Assembly: GCA_017418585.1 (NCBI GenBank) | Contig: JAFONG010000108.1 | Coordinates: 1 to 32,786 of the forward strand | Source of the DNA: Erysipelotrichaceae bacterium | Lineage (GTDB): Bacteria > Bacillota_I > Bacilli_A > Erysipelotrichales > Erysipelotrichaceae | Direction: 5' to 3' | DNA length: 32,786 nucleotides | Shown: positions 6,869 to 15,095 of the stretch, piece after piece | Position numbering within the stretch: the first letter of the stretch is position 1 | Layout: each line of letters begins with the position of its first letter | Notes under the pieces: generated by a model | Told to the model about the DNA's origin: nothing | Databases searched by the model: none | What the model saw: only the letters and a program-made list of their open reading frames with translations | Position numbers and translations under genes: made by a program

Positions 6869-6874
6869 ATTATA
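6869..6874 (-). promoter_or_regulatory. rpsU -10 box
   Basis: A perfect TATAAT lies about 30 nt before the rpsU ATG, leaving room for the AAAGGAGGTGA ribosome binding site. The -35 region (TTTATT at 17 nt) is weak. Confidence 0.6.
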
Positions 6875-6904
6875 AACAAAAACATCTAAAAAATAAAGAA
6901 TTAT

Positions 6905-8347
6905 TTATTCTACCGCATCTGTTTCTTCTCTTTTCCTTTTATCCAGGTATTTCTGGACATAGAAACGGTCACCCTGGTAGAATTCCTTTCCCAGACCCAT
7001 GCTCAGGTATTTTTCGTTGCCTTTGCCGATGATGATGAGGGTATCGTCCTGATTCATGATTTCAATGGCGTTCTTGATGGCCTGAGACCGCAGGTCGCAG
7101 TGAATGACTCTGGCGTCTTTTCTGGTATATCTGTCGCAGCGGGACAGGATGTTCATTACTTCCCCTTCCAGGGATTCGTTTTCAGTAAGAATAATGACAT
7201 CCAGATTGCTTTGACATATCTGCATGATCTTTTCCAGCCGGTTGTCGCCGTCGGTATAGTTGATGCTGATGACACCGATCGCTTTATGTCCTTCGGCAGC
7301 TTTCCTTGCATAGCGGCAGATTTCGTTGATCGATGAAATATCGTAGGCAGAATCGACGATCACGTTATACTGTGTATCGCATCTTTCCATGACGCCGTCA
7401 ACACATGGGACGTCTTTCATTCCTTCAATGATTTCATCCAGAGGATGCCCTTTCTGATGCAGAGCTGCGATCGTGGCAGTCAGATTGTAGACATTGACCA
7501 TCCCCTGAAGAGAAGAAACGACCGGATATGCCGTTCCTTCATGATTGAGATTGAAACTGAGGCCCTGGTTTGAAAGCGATACATCGGAAATACGGTAATC
7601 CGAATCTTCGTACAGTCCGTATGTAAAATAGTTCTCGACACAGTCGCTCAGTTCCATGTACGATACATCATCCGCATTGAATATGACTCTGGTTGCATTC
7701 TCCAAAGTGTACAGATATCTTCTGAAATAGCTGAAATACTCGCTCAGCTGGCTTTCGTTGGAATTGGTGTCGGTACTGGTATAGATGAAGAACGACGGAT
7801 CGATGCTGTCCAGTTTCTGCAGGTTCAGGGAAGAGGCATTCGCCTCAAAGGTACAGGAGCTGATCCCGTTTTCTTTCATGGTCTGCAGGATCTTGAGGTT
7901 CTCCAGGGCATTAAGCGTCGTCACGGAAGATTTCAGTTCCGTACGGTCGTAACGGATGCCGAGTATACCGACATAGCCGCATTTTTCTTTCTTGTTCAGA
8001 AAATGATTGATAAACAGGGCAACGGAACATCTGCCGTAGTTTCCTCCGACTACGAATTCGTCGATGTTCTTCCCCGGATCTCCATAGAATATCTTGGCCG
8101 TCTTTTTCAGGGTATTGTTGACATCGGCAACCTTGATATAGATCGCTTTCTCTTTTCTTTCAATCTCTTTGGAATAAATGATTACTTTTGCGCCGTTTTT
8201 TACCGCTTCTTCGATATAGTCGTGACCGTAATACTTGATTCCGTTCAGACAGAAAAAGATCGCATCTTCCATCGGCATTCTGCTGTCAACGGAGAGCTGT
8301 CTGATTTCCATGTCCGGTGCACCGGAAAACAGTTTACTCAGCAACAT
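6905..8347 (-). CDS. MurE-like Mur ligase homologue with degraded active site
   Basis: The 480-aa length and N-domain match MurE: VDSRMPMEDAIFFCLNGIKYYGHDYIEEAV corresponds to the 'DSR.v..GdlFfc..G...dGh.fi..A' block. Central (NADD, TYG) and C-terminal (MERCDTQYNVIVDSAYD, cf. GR.E.v...viVDyAHtP) blocks also align. The catalytic motifs are altered. The P-loop GTNGKTT is GGNYGRCS (101-108), losing the Lys and Thr. DYAH is DSAY. The DHLDFH segment is absent, and the DNPR substrate loop reads ENES. It is therefore a MurE paralogue unlikely to use ATP. A regulatory or scaffolding role is possible, or loss of function. The start overlaps mtaB by 14 nt with GAGGTGA 6 nt before it, so it is co-translated with mtaB. 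Confidence 0.75.
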   Translation of the reverse strand: MLLSKLFSGAPDMEIRQLSVDSRMPMEDAIFFCLNGIKYYGHDYIEEAVKNGAKVIIYSKEIERKEKAIYIKVADVNNTLKKTAKIFYGDPGKNIDEFVVGGNYGRCSVALFINHFLNKKEKCGYVGILGIRYDRTELKSSVTTLNALENLKILQTMKENGISSCTFEANASSLNLQKLDSIDPSFFIYTSTDTNSNESQLSEYFSYFRRYLYTLENATRVIFNADDVSYMELSDCVENYFTYGLYEDSDYRISDVSLSNQGLSFNLNHEGTAYPVVSSLQGMVNVYNLTATIAALHQKGHPLDEIIEGMKDVPCVDGVMERCDTQYNVIVDSAYDISSINEICRYARKAAEGHKAIGVISINYTDGDNRLEKIMQICQSNLDVIILTENESLEGEVMNILSRCDRYTRKDARVIHCDLRSQAIKNAIEIMNQDDTLIIIGKGNEKYLSMGLGKEFYQGDRFYVQKYLDKRKREETDAVE

Positions 8348-9593
8348 TTCCTATCACCTCTTCTTCTGCATTATCTATGATTACATCCAGTACTGTCCCC
8401 GCTTCATAAATACCGTTGACTTTTGTGTAGATGTATTCCTTGCTGTACCCGTAGGAACAGCTTCCGTCATGTCTTTCAATCAGGACTCTGACTCTTTTTC
8501 CGATGAAACGTTTCTTGAACTCCACAGAGATGTCTTTTTCTAGATCCATGACCGTTCTGACCCGCTGTTTCTTGATCTTTGGATCTACATGCCCATCCAT
8601 CCTGTCGGCTGCCGTTCCGGTTTTTCTGGAATACGGAAAGACATGGATAAAGGAAAAGCGTATCTCTTTCAGTTGATTCAGGGTATTCTCGAAACGTTCT
8701 TCCGTTTCGTTTGGAAAACCGACGATCAGATCTGTGCTGATACTGACATCAGGGATCTGAGAACGAATATAGTTTATTCTGTCCTTGTATTCTTCGATTG
8801 TATATGGACGGTTCATGGCTTTCAGAATATCGTTGTCGCAGGATTGTACAGGGATATGCAGATGTCTGGCGATCTTTGTGTCGTTCTTCATCAGACCGAT
8901 GATACTGTCGTTGATCTCGGTCATTTCGATGGAACTGAGACGAATCGTTTCCAGACCTTCGATCCGGCACAGATCGCATAAAAGACTGTACAGATCATAT
9001 TCTCCATCACGGTATCTTCCGGTATGAATTCCTGTCAGAACGATCTCCCTGTTTTCTTTCGCCAGTATTCCCGCTTCCTTGAGCAGCAGCTCGTGTTTTC
9101 CGCTTCTTTCTCTTCCTCTGGCATATGGAATGATGCAGTAGGCACAGAACTGGTTGCATCCGTCCTGGATCTTCAGGAAAGACCTTGACTTTGCCGGATA
9201 GGATTCGATATAGAGATGCTCGAAGTCGCTGCTGACCTGTTGCTTCACATGGCAATTTCTGTCCTGAGCCATTATCAGGTCTACGATCCTGTCTTTCTGG
9301 TCGGAACCGATCACCAGATCAACATCATCAAAAACCTCGCTGTCGTGCTTGATCTGGCTTAAACAGCCGATTGCGGCGATATAGGCATCGGGATTGTTTC
9401 TTCTGGCATCGTGGATGAATTTTCTGGTCTTGGCTTCTGCGGTATTGGTTACGCAGCAGGTAAAGATCAGATAGATATCCGCTTTCTGTCTAAAAGGAAC
9501 TTCCTCATAATGTTTATTCATTTTTTCCCGGACATAGGTGGCTTCATAGTCGTTTACCTTGCATCCAAGGATCATCATCGCATATGTTTTCAT
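8334..9593 (-). CDS. mtaB: tRNA t6A37 methylthiotransferase
   Basis: MtaB is a radical-SAM Fe-S enzyme that converts t6A37 to ms2t6A37 in tRNAs reading ANN codons. The N-terminal UPF0004 domain supplies three cluster cysteines (LGCKVND, FTCCVTNTA, IGCLSQ). The radical-SAM motif CNQFCAYC is near residue 150. A TRAM-like domain ends the 419-aa protein. I choose ATG 9593 over 9599 because it forms an ATGA overlap with the rsmE stop, AGGA lies 8 nt before it, and the family begins MKT. It sits between rsmE and the MurE-like gene in one operon. KVNDYE rather than KVNQYE is a small variation. Confidence 0.94.
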   Translation of the reverse strand: MKTYAMMILGCKVNDYEATYVREKMNKHYEEVPFRQKADIYLIFTCCVTNTAEAKTRKFIHDARRNNPDAYIAAIGCLSQIKHDSEVFDDVDLVIGSDQKDRIVDLIMAQDRNCHVKQQVSSDFEHLYIESYPAKSRSFLKIQDGCNQFCAYCIIPYARGRERSGKHELLLKEAGILAKENREIVLTGIHTGRYRDGEYDLYSLLCDLCRIEGLETIRLSSIEMTEINDSIIGLMKNDTKIARHLHIPVQSCDNDILKAMNRPYTIEEYKDRINYIRSQIPDVSISTDLIVGFPNETEERFENTLNQLKEIRFSFIHVFPYSRKTGTAADRMDGHVDPKIKKQRVRTVMDLEKDISVEFKKRFIGKRVRVLIERHDGSCSYGYSKEYIYTKVNGIYEAGTVLDVIIDNAEEEVIGNVAE

Positions 9594-10276
9594 TGACATT
9601 TTCCTACGATATTGCTGGTGAAATAGATGGCGGCTGTTTCCGCTCTCAGAATGCGTTTTCCCAGACTGACGGACTGATATCCCATTTCCGTGATCTTTTT
9701 GTATTCTTTTTCATCAAAGCCCCCTTCCGGACCGATGATATAGGTAACGCTTCCTTCGCATTCCAAAGAAGCGATGTTCTTTTCCGCTTCGTAACAGACG
9801 TAATTGTATCGGCTCTTGTACTTGTCTAGATCCTTAAGCGAAGCAACTTCACAGATTTCCGGTATTCTGTTACGGTGAGACTGTTCAGCGGCTTCTAAGG
9901 CAATCTTGCGTATTCTCTCCAGCTTTTTGTCATCCCTGATCCTGACAACGCTTCTTTGCGCCTGATACGGAACGATCCGGTTGACTCCCAGTTCGGTCAG
10001 TTTCTGGATGCAAAGCTCAAAATGATCGTTCTTGATCAGCGAAAGAATGCAGGTAATGTCGCAGGAAAGCTCGTTGTTTTCATTGAGTTTATCCATTGTC
10101 TGACACTGCTTCTTATTGATCAGATGAGCATGATAAACGGTTCCGCTTTTGTCACATAAACGGAATATATAAGAACCGTCTTTTCTTAATACTTTCTGAA
10201 GATGATACAGAATCTTTTCATCCAGATCCAGGATTTCTCCGGTATGGATCTCCTTGTCAGTAAAATACTGCTGCAT
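9590..10276 (-). CDS. rsmE: 16S rRNA m3U1498 methyltransferase
   Basis: RsmE methylates U1498 in the 30S decoding centre. The N-terminal PUA-like part (MQQYFTDKEIHTGEILDLDE, HLQKVLRKDG) is followed by the SPOUT fold. YIIGPEGGFDEKE and SLGKRILRAETAA form the SAM knot. I use ATG 10276 (228 aa) because homologues start M-Q-x-Y-F there. TTG at 10303 is an alternative adding nine residues, with AAGGA 7 nt before it, but that site lies inside the upstream terminator hairpin. At 10276 there is no Shine-Dalgarno; TATAAT lies 6-7 nt upstream. The stop overlaps the mtaB start (ATGA). Confidence 0.93.
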   Translation of the reverse strand: MQQYFTDKEIHTGEILDLDEKILYHLQKVLRKDGSYIFRLCDKSGTVYHAHLINKKQCQTMDKLNENNELSCDITCILSLIKNDHFELCIQKLTELGVNRIVPYQAQRSVVRIRDDKKLERIRKIALEAAEQSHRNRIPEICEVASLKDLDKYKSRYNYVCYEAEKNIASLECEGSVTYIIGPEGGFDEKEYKKITEMGYQSVSLGKRILRAETAAIYFTSNIVGKCQ

Positions 10277-10288
10277 AAAACCATTATA
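10276..10288 (-). promoter_or_regulatory. -10 box placed for a leaderless rsmE transcript
   Basis: TATAAT (10283-10288) lies 6 nt before the ATG at 10276, so a start 7 nt downstream falls on the A of the ATG. No -35 match is visible. The box sits just beyond the upstream terminator's T-run. Confidence 0.45.
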
Positions 10289-10290
10289 AC

Positions 10291-10318
10291 TTAAAAAGGA
10301 CAATCACTTGTCCTTTTT
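10291..10318 (-). terminator. Terminator-like hairpin spanning the CNNM stop and rsmE upstream start
   Basis: An 11-bp perfect inverted repeat, AAAAAGGACAA and TTGTCCTTTTT around GTGA, overlaps the stop codon of the CNNM-type gene and ends in five T. It also contains the AAGGA that would serve the alternative TTG start of rsmE. Confidence 0.75.
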
Positions 10319-11563
10319 GTCGTCGTTATCATAGAAAGTGATCTTGATCTCGTTCACTTTCTTGGAGTCGGCATCCGTTACTTCCACATGCATGTTCTTG
10401 TAGTCGAATCCGTCTCCCTTGACCGGGATCTTGTCGAGTACGTCTATGACCCATGCGGATGTCGTATTGAACTCGAATTCTTCATCCGTTTCGATGCCGA
10501 AGTGTTCAAACAGATCGTCGATGTCTAGATCCGCCTTGATCAGGTAGTTGTGATCATCCAGCTTCTTGTAGTATTCGATGACTTCATCATGTTCGTCGTA
10601 GATCTCACCGACCAGTTCTTCCAGGATATCTTCCATCGTAATGATGCCCTGAGTACCGCCGTATTCATCGACAACCACGGCCATATGCGACTTGGATGTC
10701 TGGAACTGTTTCAGCAGTGAAGAGATCTTTACATGCGGAGAGGTATAGAATACTTCCTGCAGGATCTCTTTGATATTGGTGGATTTTTCATACAGAAGAT
10801 GATAGTAGAAGTCCTTTTCATGCAATACGCCGATGATGTTGTCCAGAGAGTCTTCATAGACAGGCAGACGCGAATAACCGGAATCGCGGTACATCAGTTC
10901 GATGTCTTCTACAGAGTCTTCATCGATATCGATCGCAATGACGTCGATTCTTGGCGTCAGTATTTCGCCGACATCAAGATCGTTGAATTCCAGGGCGTTG
11001 GTAATCAGATCGGCTTCGTGGTCTTCCATGTCTCCTTCTTCATTGGCTTCTTCCACCATTGTCAGAAGTTCGTCGGTAGAATAGGTATCGTTTTCGACAT
11101 AGAAAAGTCTGCTCATCAGTTTTTCCAGATAACCGAAGATGAAAGTCAGAGGCGTGAAAAGGAAAACCAGGGTATTCAGGATCCAGGTCACGTTCATCGC
11201 AAACTTTTCCGGAACGTACTTGGCGATGTTCTTCGGAATGATTTCGCCGATGATCATGATCACCAGCGTCATGACGATCGATGAGATCGCAACGCCGTTG
11301 TTGTGGTAGAGATTGCTGAACAGGACCGTTGCCAGTGATGCCGCAACAACATTGACGATGGTATTACCTACCAGGATCGTAGTGAGCAGTTTCGGGAACT
11401 TCTCCGTTAAGGCATAAGTCTTTTCGGCCTTTCTGTTTCCGGTGTTTGCCAGGGCTCTGAGCTTGATCTTGTTCAAGGAACTGAAAGCCGTCTCGCAGGC
11501 ACTGAAAAAACTGTAGCACAGCACGAGAAGGATCAGAACCAGTAGAATTGTATTGTTATCCAT
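10304..11563 (-). CDS. CNNM/CorC-type (HlyC-like) membrane protein with CBS pair
   Basis: The 419-aa protein has three parts. A DUF21/CNNM membrane region comes first (about residues 1-160, helices near 5-22, 60-83, 90-110 and 128-148, with SACETAFSS, VGNTIVNV and GEIIPK). A CBS-domain pair follows (LTPRIDVIAID, GYSRLPVYED, GVLHEKD; then MAVVVDEYGGTQGIITMEDILEELVGEI). A CorC/HlyC C-terminal domain closes it. These proteins mediate Mg2+ efflux or tolerance in related bacteria (MpfA, YhdP, CorC); haemolysin naming is historical. GAGGTG lies 5 nt before the ATG. A 67-nt leader follows a TTGCAT-17-TAATAT promoter. No M-box riboswitch fits in it. Confidence 0.92.
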   Translation of the reverse strand: MDNNTILLVLILLVLCYSFFSACETAFSSLNKIKLRALANTGNRKAEKTYALTEKFPKLLTTILVGNTIVNVVAASLATVLFSNLYHNNGVAISSIVMTLVIMIIGEIIPKNIAKYVPEKFAMNVTWILNTLVFLFTPLTFIFGYLEKLMSRLFYVENDTYSTDELLTMVEEANEEGDMEDHEADLITNALEFNDLDVGEILTPRIDVIAIDIDEDSVEDIELMYRDSGYSRLPVYEDSLDNIIGVLHEKDFYYHLLYEKSTNIKEILQEVFYTSPHVKISSLLKQFQTSKSHMAVVVDEYGGTQGIITMEDILEELVGEIYDEHDEVIEYYKKLDDHNYLIKADLDIDDLFEHFGIETDEEFEFNTTSAWVIDVLDKIPVKGDGFDYKNMHVEVTDADSKKVNEIKITFYDNDDKKDK

Positions 11564-11636
11564 GAAAACACCTCATTTCTGAAGTGATGCCACTACTCGG
11601 TAAAGGAACGTCTTCATGTTTTGTCATAACGGCAAT

Positions 11637-11665
11637 ATATTAACAGAAACGATAGAAGAATGCAA
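11637..11665 (-). promoter_or_regulatory. Promoter of the CNNM-type gene
   Basis: TTGCAT (11660-11665) and TAATAT (11637-11642) are 17 nt apart, downstream of the ftsZ terminator. The match is moderate (3/6 and 4/6). Confidence 0.45.
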
Positions 11666-11672
11666 ATAATAT

Positions 11673-11698
11673 AAAAAGAAGGCTGAACCTTCTTTTTT
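11673..11698 (-). terminator. ftsZ terminator
   Basis: The stem AAAAAGAAGG with CCTTCTTTTT around a short loop ends in five T, 18 nt after the ftsZ stop. Confidence 0.9.
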
Positions 11699-11715
11699 AA
11701 GCATTACATGATTAT

Positions 11716-12819
11716 TCAGGATCTGTTTTTGAAGAAGGACGGTACATCATCTTCCGCGATCGGAGAGACGAATTCCTCTTTCATCTGATTGATTTCTGCA
11801 TCCGTTTCTGCGGAGATCTGCGGTTTTTCGAAGAGGAAATCAGGCTGCGGAGCCGTCGTATGACTGGTTCCCGGCAGATCAAATCCGGTCGCAATGACGG
11901 TTACGATAATGGCTTCGCCAAGGGATTCGTTGATCGCAACACCGTAGATGATATCGATGTCGCTTCCTGCGGCTTCTTTAATGAAGTCGACCGCAATGGA
12001 TGAATCCTGCAGCGAGATCGACGGACCGCCGGTAATGTTGATGATGGCGGACTTGGCGCCTTTGATGTTTGCTTCCAGCAACGGAGAACGGATCGCTCTA
12101 GCAGCGGCTTCCTTGGCCTTGTTTTCACCCTGGGCCATGCCGATGCCGATCAGTGCCGTGCCCTTGCCTGCCATTACGGTTCTGATATCGGCGAAATCAA
12201 GATTGATGAAGGCCGGTACGGCAATCAGATCGGTGATGGTCTGAACGCCCTGTCTTAAGACGTTGTCGGCTTCCTTAAACGCTTCCTGCATCGGGATCTT
12301 TCCGATAACGCTTAACAGCTGATTGTTAGATACGATAATCAGCGAATCGACGTACTGTCTGATCTGTTCAATACCGACATTGGCCTGATCCATTCTTCTT
12401 CTGCCTTCAAAATCGAAAGGCTTGGTAACGATGCCGACGATAAGTGCACCCATCTCTCTGGCATATTTGGCAAATACCGGAGCTGCTCCCGTTCCTGTAC
12501 CGCCACCCATACCGCAGGTAATGAATACCATGTCTGCACCGGATAATGCTTTTTTGATATCTTCCTGAGATTCCAGAGCGGCTTTCTGGCCGACTTCAGG
12601 ATTTCCTCCTGCGCCAAGGCCTTTTGTCAGTTCACGGCCAAGGACGATCTTATTCGGACACTTTGAAAGATTGAGGGACTGAATATCCGTATTGCATACA
12701 TAAAAATCAACACCTTTTACGCCGTCATTTACCATGCGGTTCACGGCATTACAGCCGGCACCGCCGATGCCGAATACCTTAATCCTTGCTACCTGGTTAT
12801 ACTCCGGTCTAATACTCAT
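11716..12819 (-). CDS. ftsZ: Cell division protein FtsZ
   Basis: FtsZ is the tubulin-like GTPase that forms the division ring. The 367-aa protein has FGIGGAGCNAVNRM (N-terminal G-box), the tubulin signature GGGTGTG at residues 105-111, the GIVTKPFDFEG region and the T7 loop NLDFADIRTVM. A short linker then leads to the canonical C-terminal peptide DDVPSFFKNR that binds FtsA and SepF. Its Shine-Dalgarno (AGGGGGT) overlaps the ftsA stop codon 12 nt upstream, so the two are coupled. The linker of about 35 residues is shorter than in many Firmicutes. Confidence 0.98.
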   Translation of the reverse strand: MSIRPEYNQVARIKVFGIGGAGCNAVNRMVNDGVKGVDFYVCNTDIQSLNLSKCPNKIVLGRELTKGLGAGGNPEVGQKAALESQEDIKKALSGADMVFITCGMGGGTGTGAAPVFAKYAREMGALIVGIVTKPFDFEGRRRMDQANVGIEQIRQYVDSLIIVSNNQLLSVIGKIPMQEAFKEADNVLRQGVQTITDLIAVPAFINLDFADIRTVMAGKGTALIGIGMAQGENKAKEAAARAIRSPLLEANIKGAKSAIINITGGPSISLQDSSIAVDFIKEAAGSDIDIIYGVAINESLGEAIIVTVIATGFDLPGTSHTTAPQPDFLFEKPQISAETDAEINQMKEEFVSPIAEDDVPSFFKNRS

Positions 12820-12831
12820 CTGATTTACCCC

Positions 12832-14079
12832 CTATCCAATATATTGCTTAAACAGATTTCTGATCTTTGAGGTGATCGTTTCACCTTCCGAATCCAGCTG
12901 ACGCTGATCGATCAAGGAATCGTAAGCCAGCAGATCGATACAGTTTACATCAAGATTATTCAACAACACTTTATCACGATATACGAAGAAGGCGCCATAT
13001 AATGCCGTCAGAGACGGATCTCTGACACCAATCGTATCCGGATAATACGTCTTCAGCTGGCCGTTGCATCCTTCACTGAGGGCGTTGGCAAGCTCTTTCA
13101 TCTTCTCCCCTTCACCGGTCAGAACGATCATGGCGCCGGATTCGATGATCGGCTTGCACATGGTCAGCAGTTTTTCGCTTAAGGCTTTCAGCGGCTCTTC
13201 CACAGTCTCATTCAGTTGAGCCGTACTGATCGTTTTAGTCGTTCCCTGATCGCTCCAGGCATAGATCGTATCGTCAGGATACTCGCTGCCGTAGTTGACG
13301 CAGTATTTCACCAGCTTGCCGATATCGTTGTAAGGCATGTTGAGATTTCTGTATACCCTATTGATCAGCGAATTGAGTCCGTCGAAGACGACTTCGGCAG
13401 ATACCAGTTTGCCCTTCGACAGCAGAGTCAGATAGGTGCAGGACTTTTCGATGTCCAGAACGACGATATTCCTGTTCAGGCTCTCTTCCAGAAGTGCCGC
13501 TTCTTTGGCGATCGCATAGTTGTTCAGTGTAATATCCAGAACCTTGATCCCCGATTCTTCAATAACGGATACATATTCGTAGCACATTTCGATATCAGCG
13601 CAAAGCAGGTCGATATCTACGGTCAGTTCATCGCATACTTCCTTTTCCGGCAGCCTGCGTGTCGAAATGCCGTTGACGGTATATTTGACTATAACCGGAT
13701 TTACGACCATGACACCAGCGTCCCTATTGGCTTTCAGGGAATTGCTGACAGCTCTGGCGATATCTTCCCTTCTGACGATTCCGTTTTCCGGGATGACCGT
13801 GGAGTGCAAAGGATAACGCTTGAAATTATAGGCAGGAAGAACCAGGATTACCTGTTCGATCTGCGATCCGATCTTGTCGCTGCAATCATTTATCGCATTT
13901 CTGATATCCCTGACCAGTTCTTCCCTGTTCGTGATTTTAAAATCACTGATTGATGAGATCGGATACTTCTCACTGCGGATAATATTAAAACGGGTGTTGA
14001 AATACTCACCGACCAGAATTTTGATTTCATTTTCGCACAGCTGTAAAGATACGTAGATCTGTTTGATATGATTACCCAT
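12832..14079 (-). CDS. ftsA: FtsA-like divisome actin homologue (divergent)
   Basis: The 415-aa protein lies directly upstream of ftsZ and has the actin-fold layout of FtsA: an N-terminal VSLQLCENEIKILVGEYF strand pair, NIVVLDIEKSCTYLTLLSKGKL (phosphate 2-like), IVLTGEGEKMKELA, and a C-terminal amphipathic helix ITSKIRNLFKQYIG resembling the FtsA membrane-targeting sequence. Similarity to classical FtsA is low. The usual DiGGGTT phosphate-2 motif reads DIEKSCT, and the conserved GGG is missing, so ATP binding may be altered. FtsA tethers FtsZ to the membrane. The ATG lies 8 nt after an extended -10 and has no Shine-Dalgarno. The position next to ftsZ makes the role likely. Confidence 0.82.
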   Translation of the reverse strand: MGNHIKQIYVSLQLCENEIKILVGEYFNTRFNIIRSEKYPISSISDFKITNREELVRDIRNAINDCSDKIGSQIEQVILVLPAYNFKRYPLHSTVIPENGIVRREDIARAVSNSLKANRDAGVMVVNPVIVKYTVNGISTRRLPEKEVCDELTVDIDLLCADIEMCYEYVSVIEESGIKVLDITLNNYAIAKEAALLEESLNRNIVVLDIEKSCTYLTLLSKGKLVSAEVVFDGLNSLINRVYRNLNMPYNDIGKLVKYCVNYGSEYPDDTIYAWSDQGTTKTISTAQLNETVEEPLKALSEKLLTMCKPIIESGAMIVLTGEGEKMKELANALSEGCNGQLKTYYPDTIGVRDPSLTALYGAFFVYRDKVLLNNLDVNCIDLLAYDSLIDQRQLDSEGETITSKIRNLFKQYIG

Positions 14080-14096
14080 ACATAGTCATTTTAGCA
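14080..14096 (-). promoter_or_regulatory. Extended -10 promoter placed for leaderless ftsA mRNA
   Basis: TGCTAAAAT, a full extended -10, ends 8 nt before the ftsA ATG, so the predicted leader is 1-2 nt. The spacer GACTATGT has no Shine-Dalgarno. The -35 region is only a T-rich tract. Confidence 0.55.
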
Positions 14097-14131
14097 TAAT
14101 TAAGAATAAATAAAAAAACATAAAATATAAT

Positions 14132-14160
14132 TTGCATTTCTTTTTCATTTATGTTAAAGT
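14132..14160 (+). promoter_or_regulatory. rpmB promoter
   Basis: TTGCAT (14132-14137) and TAAAGT (14155-14160) are 17 nt apart. A TGT just before the -10 makes it an extended -10. It is divergent from the ftsA promoter. Confidence 0.6.
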
Positions 14161-14194
14161 AATTAAGCGTCAAAAGAGAAAGGGGGCAAGCTGT

Positions 14195-14389
14195 ATGTCA
14201 AGAGTTTGTGCTATCACAGGCAAAAAACAGATGTCTGGTAATAACCGTTCACATTCACTTCGTGCTACACGCCGTAAATGGAATGTCAATCTTCAGAATG
14301 TAACAATGCTGGTTGATGGTAAACCAAAGAAGGTTCGCGTTTCTGCCCGCGCACTTAGAACATTAAAAAATCAGGCTAAGGCAGCATAA
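14195..14389 (+). CDS. rpmB: 50S ribosomal protein L28
   Basis: The 64-aa protein (MSRVCAITGKKQMSGNNRSHS..., ending KNQAKAA) is a standard L28. It has one N-terminal Cys, so it is the zinc-free type. The start at 14195 is set by AAGGGGG 8 nt upstream and by homology. An open frame extends 21 codons further back but lies over the promoter. Monocistronic, divergent from ftsA, with its own terminator. Confidence 0.96.
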   Translation: MSRVCAITGKKQMSGNNRSHSLRATRRKWNVNLQNVTMLVDGKPKKVRVSARALRTLKNQAKAA

Positions 14390-14411
14390 CTTCCGTAAGG
14401 AAGTTTTTTTA
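14388..14411 (+). terminator. rpmB terminator
   Basis: AACTTCC and GGAAGTT pair around GTAA, followed by seven T, starting at the stop codon. Confidence 0.9.
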
Positions 14412-14441
14412 TCTAAAAAAGACAGCTTATTCGCTGTCTTT
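14411..14441 (-). terminator. rpe terminator
   Basis: AAAGACAGC and GCTGTCTTT pair around GAATAA, followed by TTT. The stem overlaps the last codons of rpe. Confidence 0.88.
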
Positions 14442-15092
14442 GTTTTTGTTTCCTCTCAGTTTTGCGACATTGGCCCTGATATCCCCGTTGAAGACAAACG
14501 ATCCGGCAACCAGCGCATCTGCACCGTCGTTTACGATCTCATGAGCGTTTCTGTCGTTGACCCCGCCATCGACTTCGATGATATAGGAGAGATCTCTGGC
14601 GGTCTTGTAGGCTTTCAGCTTGCTGATCTTTTCCGAGGATTCCGGAATGTACTTCTGCCCGCCGAAACCCGGTTCTACCGACATGACCAGAACAATATCC
14701 GTTTTGTCAAGCAACGGGAATATCGTTTCGACCGGTGTTGCCGGTTTGATGGATATTCCGGCTTTCAGATACATGCCGTGAATCTTGTCGATCAGTTTTG
14801 AACACTTTTCAAGATCGTTGTAGGCTTCATAGTGAAAGATCAGGGAATCGGCTCCGGCTTTTGCGAAGACGTCGCTGTAGTAGTCCGGATCGGTTACCAT
14901 CAGATGGACATCCATGAACAGCCTGGTGTTTCTTCTGAATGCCTGAAGAATGGCGGGACCGAAAGTCAGGTTCGGCACGAAATGTCCGTCCATGACATCG
15001 AAATGAATCCATTCGACGGTTTCATTTAAGGCAGCCAGTTCTTCATTGAACCGGTCGTAATGCATTGACAGTACAGACGGTGAAATGATCAT
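14427..15092 (-). CDS. rpe: Ribulose-phosphate 3-epimerase
   Basis: Rpe interconverts ribulose-5-phosphate and xylulose-5-phosphate in the pentose phosphate pathway. The 221-aa TIM barrel shows SPSVLSMHYDRF, FDVMDGHFVPNLTFGP (catalytic Asp and metal ligands), DVHLMV, MSVEPGFGGQKY and EVDGGVNDRNA (second catalytic Asp). It is the last gene of the priA operon, 3 nt after prkC. In Bacillus rsgA lies between prkC and rpe; it is absent here. Confidence 0.97.
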   Translation of the reverse strand: MIISPSVLSMHYDRFNEELAALNETVEWIHFDVMDGHFVPNLTFGPAILQAFRRNTRLFMDVHLMVTDPDYYSDVFAKAGADSLIFHYEAYNDLEKCSKLIDKIHGMYLKAGISIKPATPVETIFPLLDKTDIVLVMSVEPGFGGQKYIPESSEKISKLKAYKTARDLSYIIEVDGGVNDRNAHEIVNDGADALVAGSFVFNGDIRANVAKLRGNKNKDSE

Positions 15093-15095
15093 GAT

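Noticed and set aside
10733..11284. A 183-aa plus-strand frame opposite the CNNM-type gene
   Set aside because: Composition mirrors the acidic CBS region on the other strand; no start signals.
11564..11715. A magnesium riboswitch ahead of the CNNM-type gene
   Set aside because: The leader is about 67 nt, too short for an M-box (about 160 nt), and no matching stem pattern is visible.
13216..13953. A 245-aa open frame on the plus strand opposite ftsA
   Set aside because: No ribosome binding site or recognisable domain. The ftsA frame on the other strand has clear homology, so this is a shadow.
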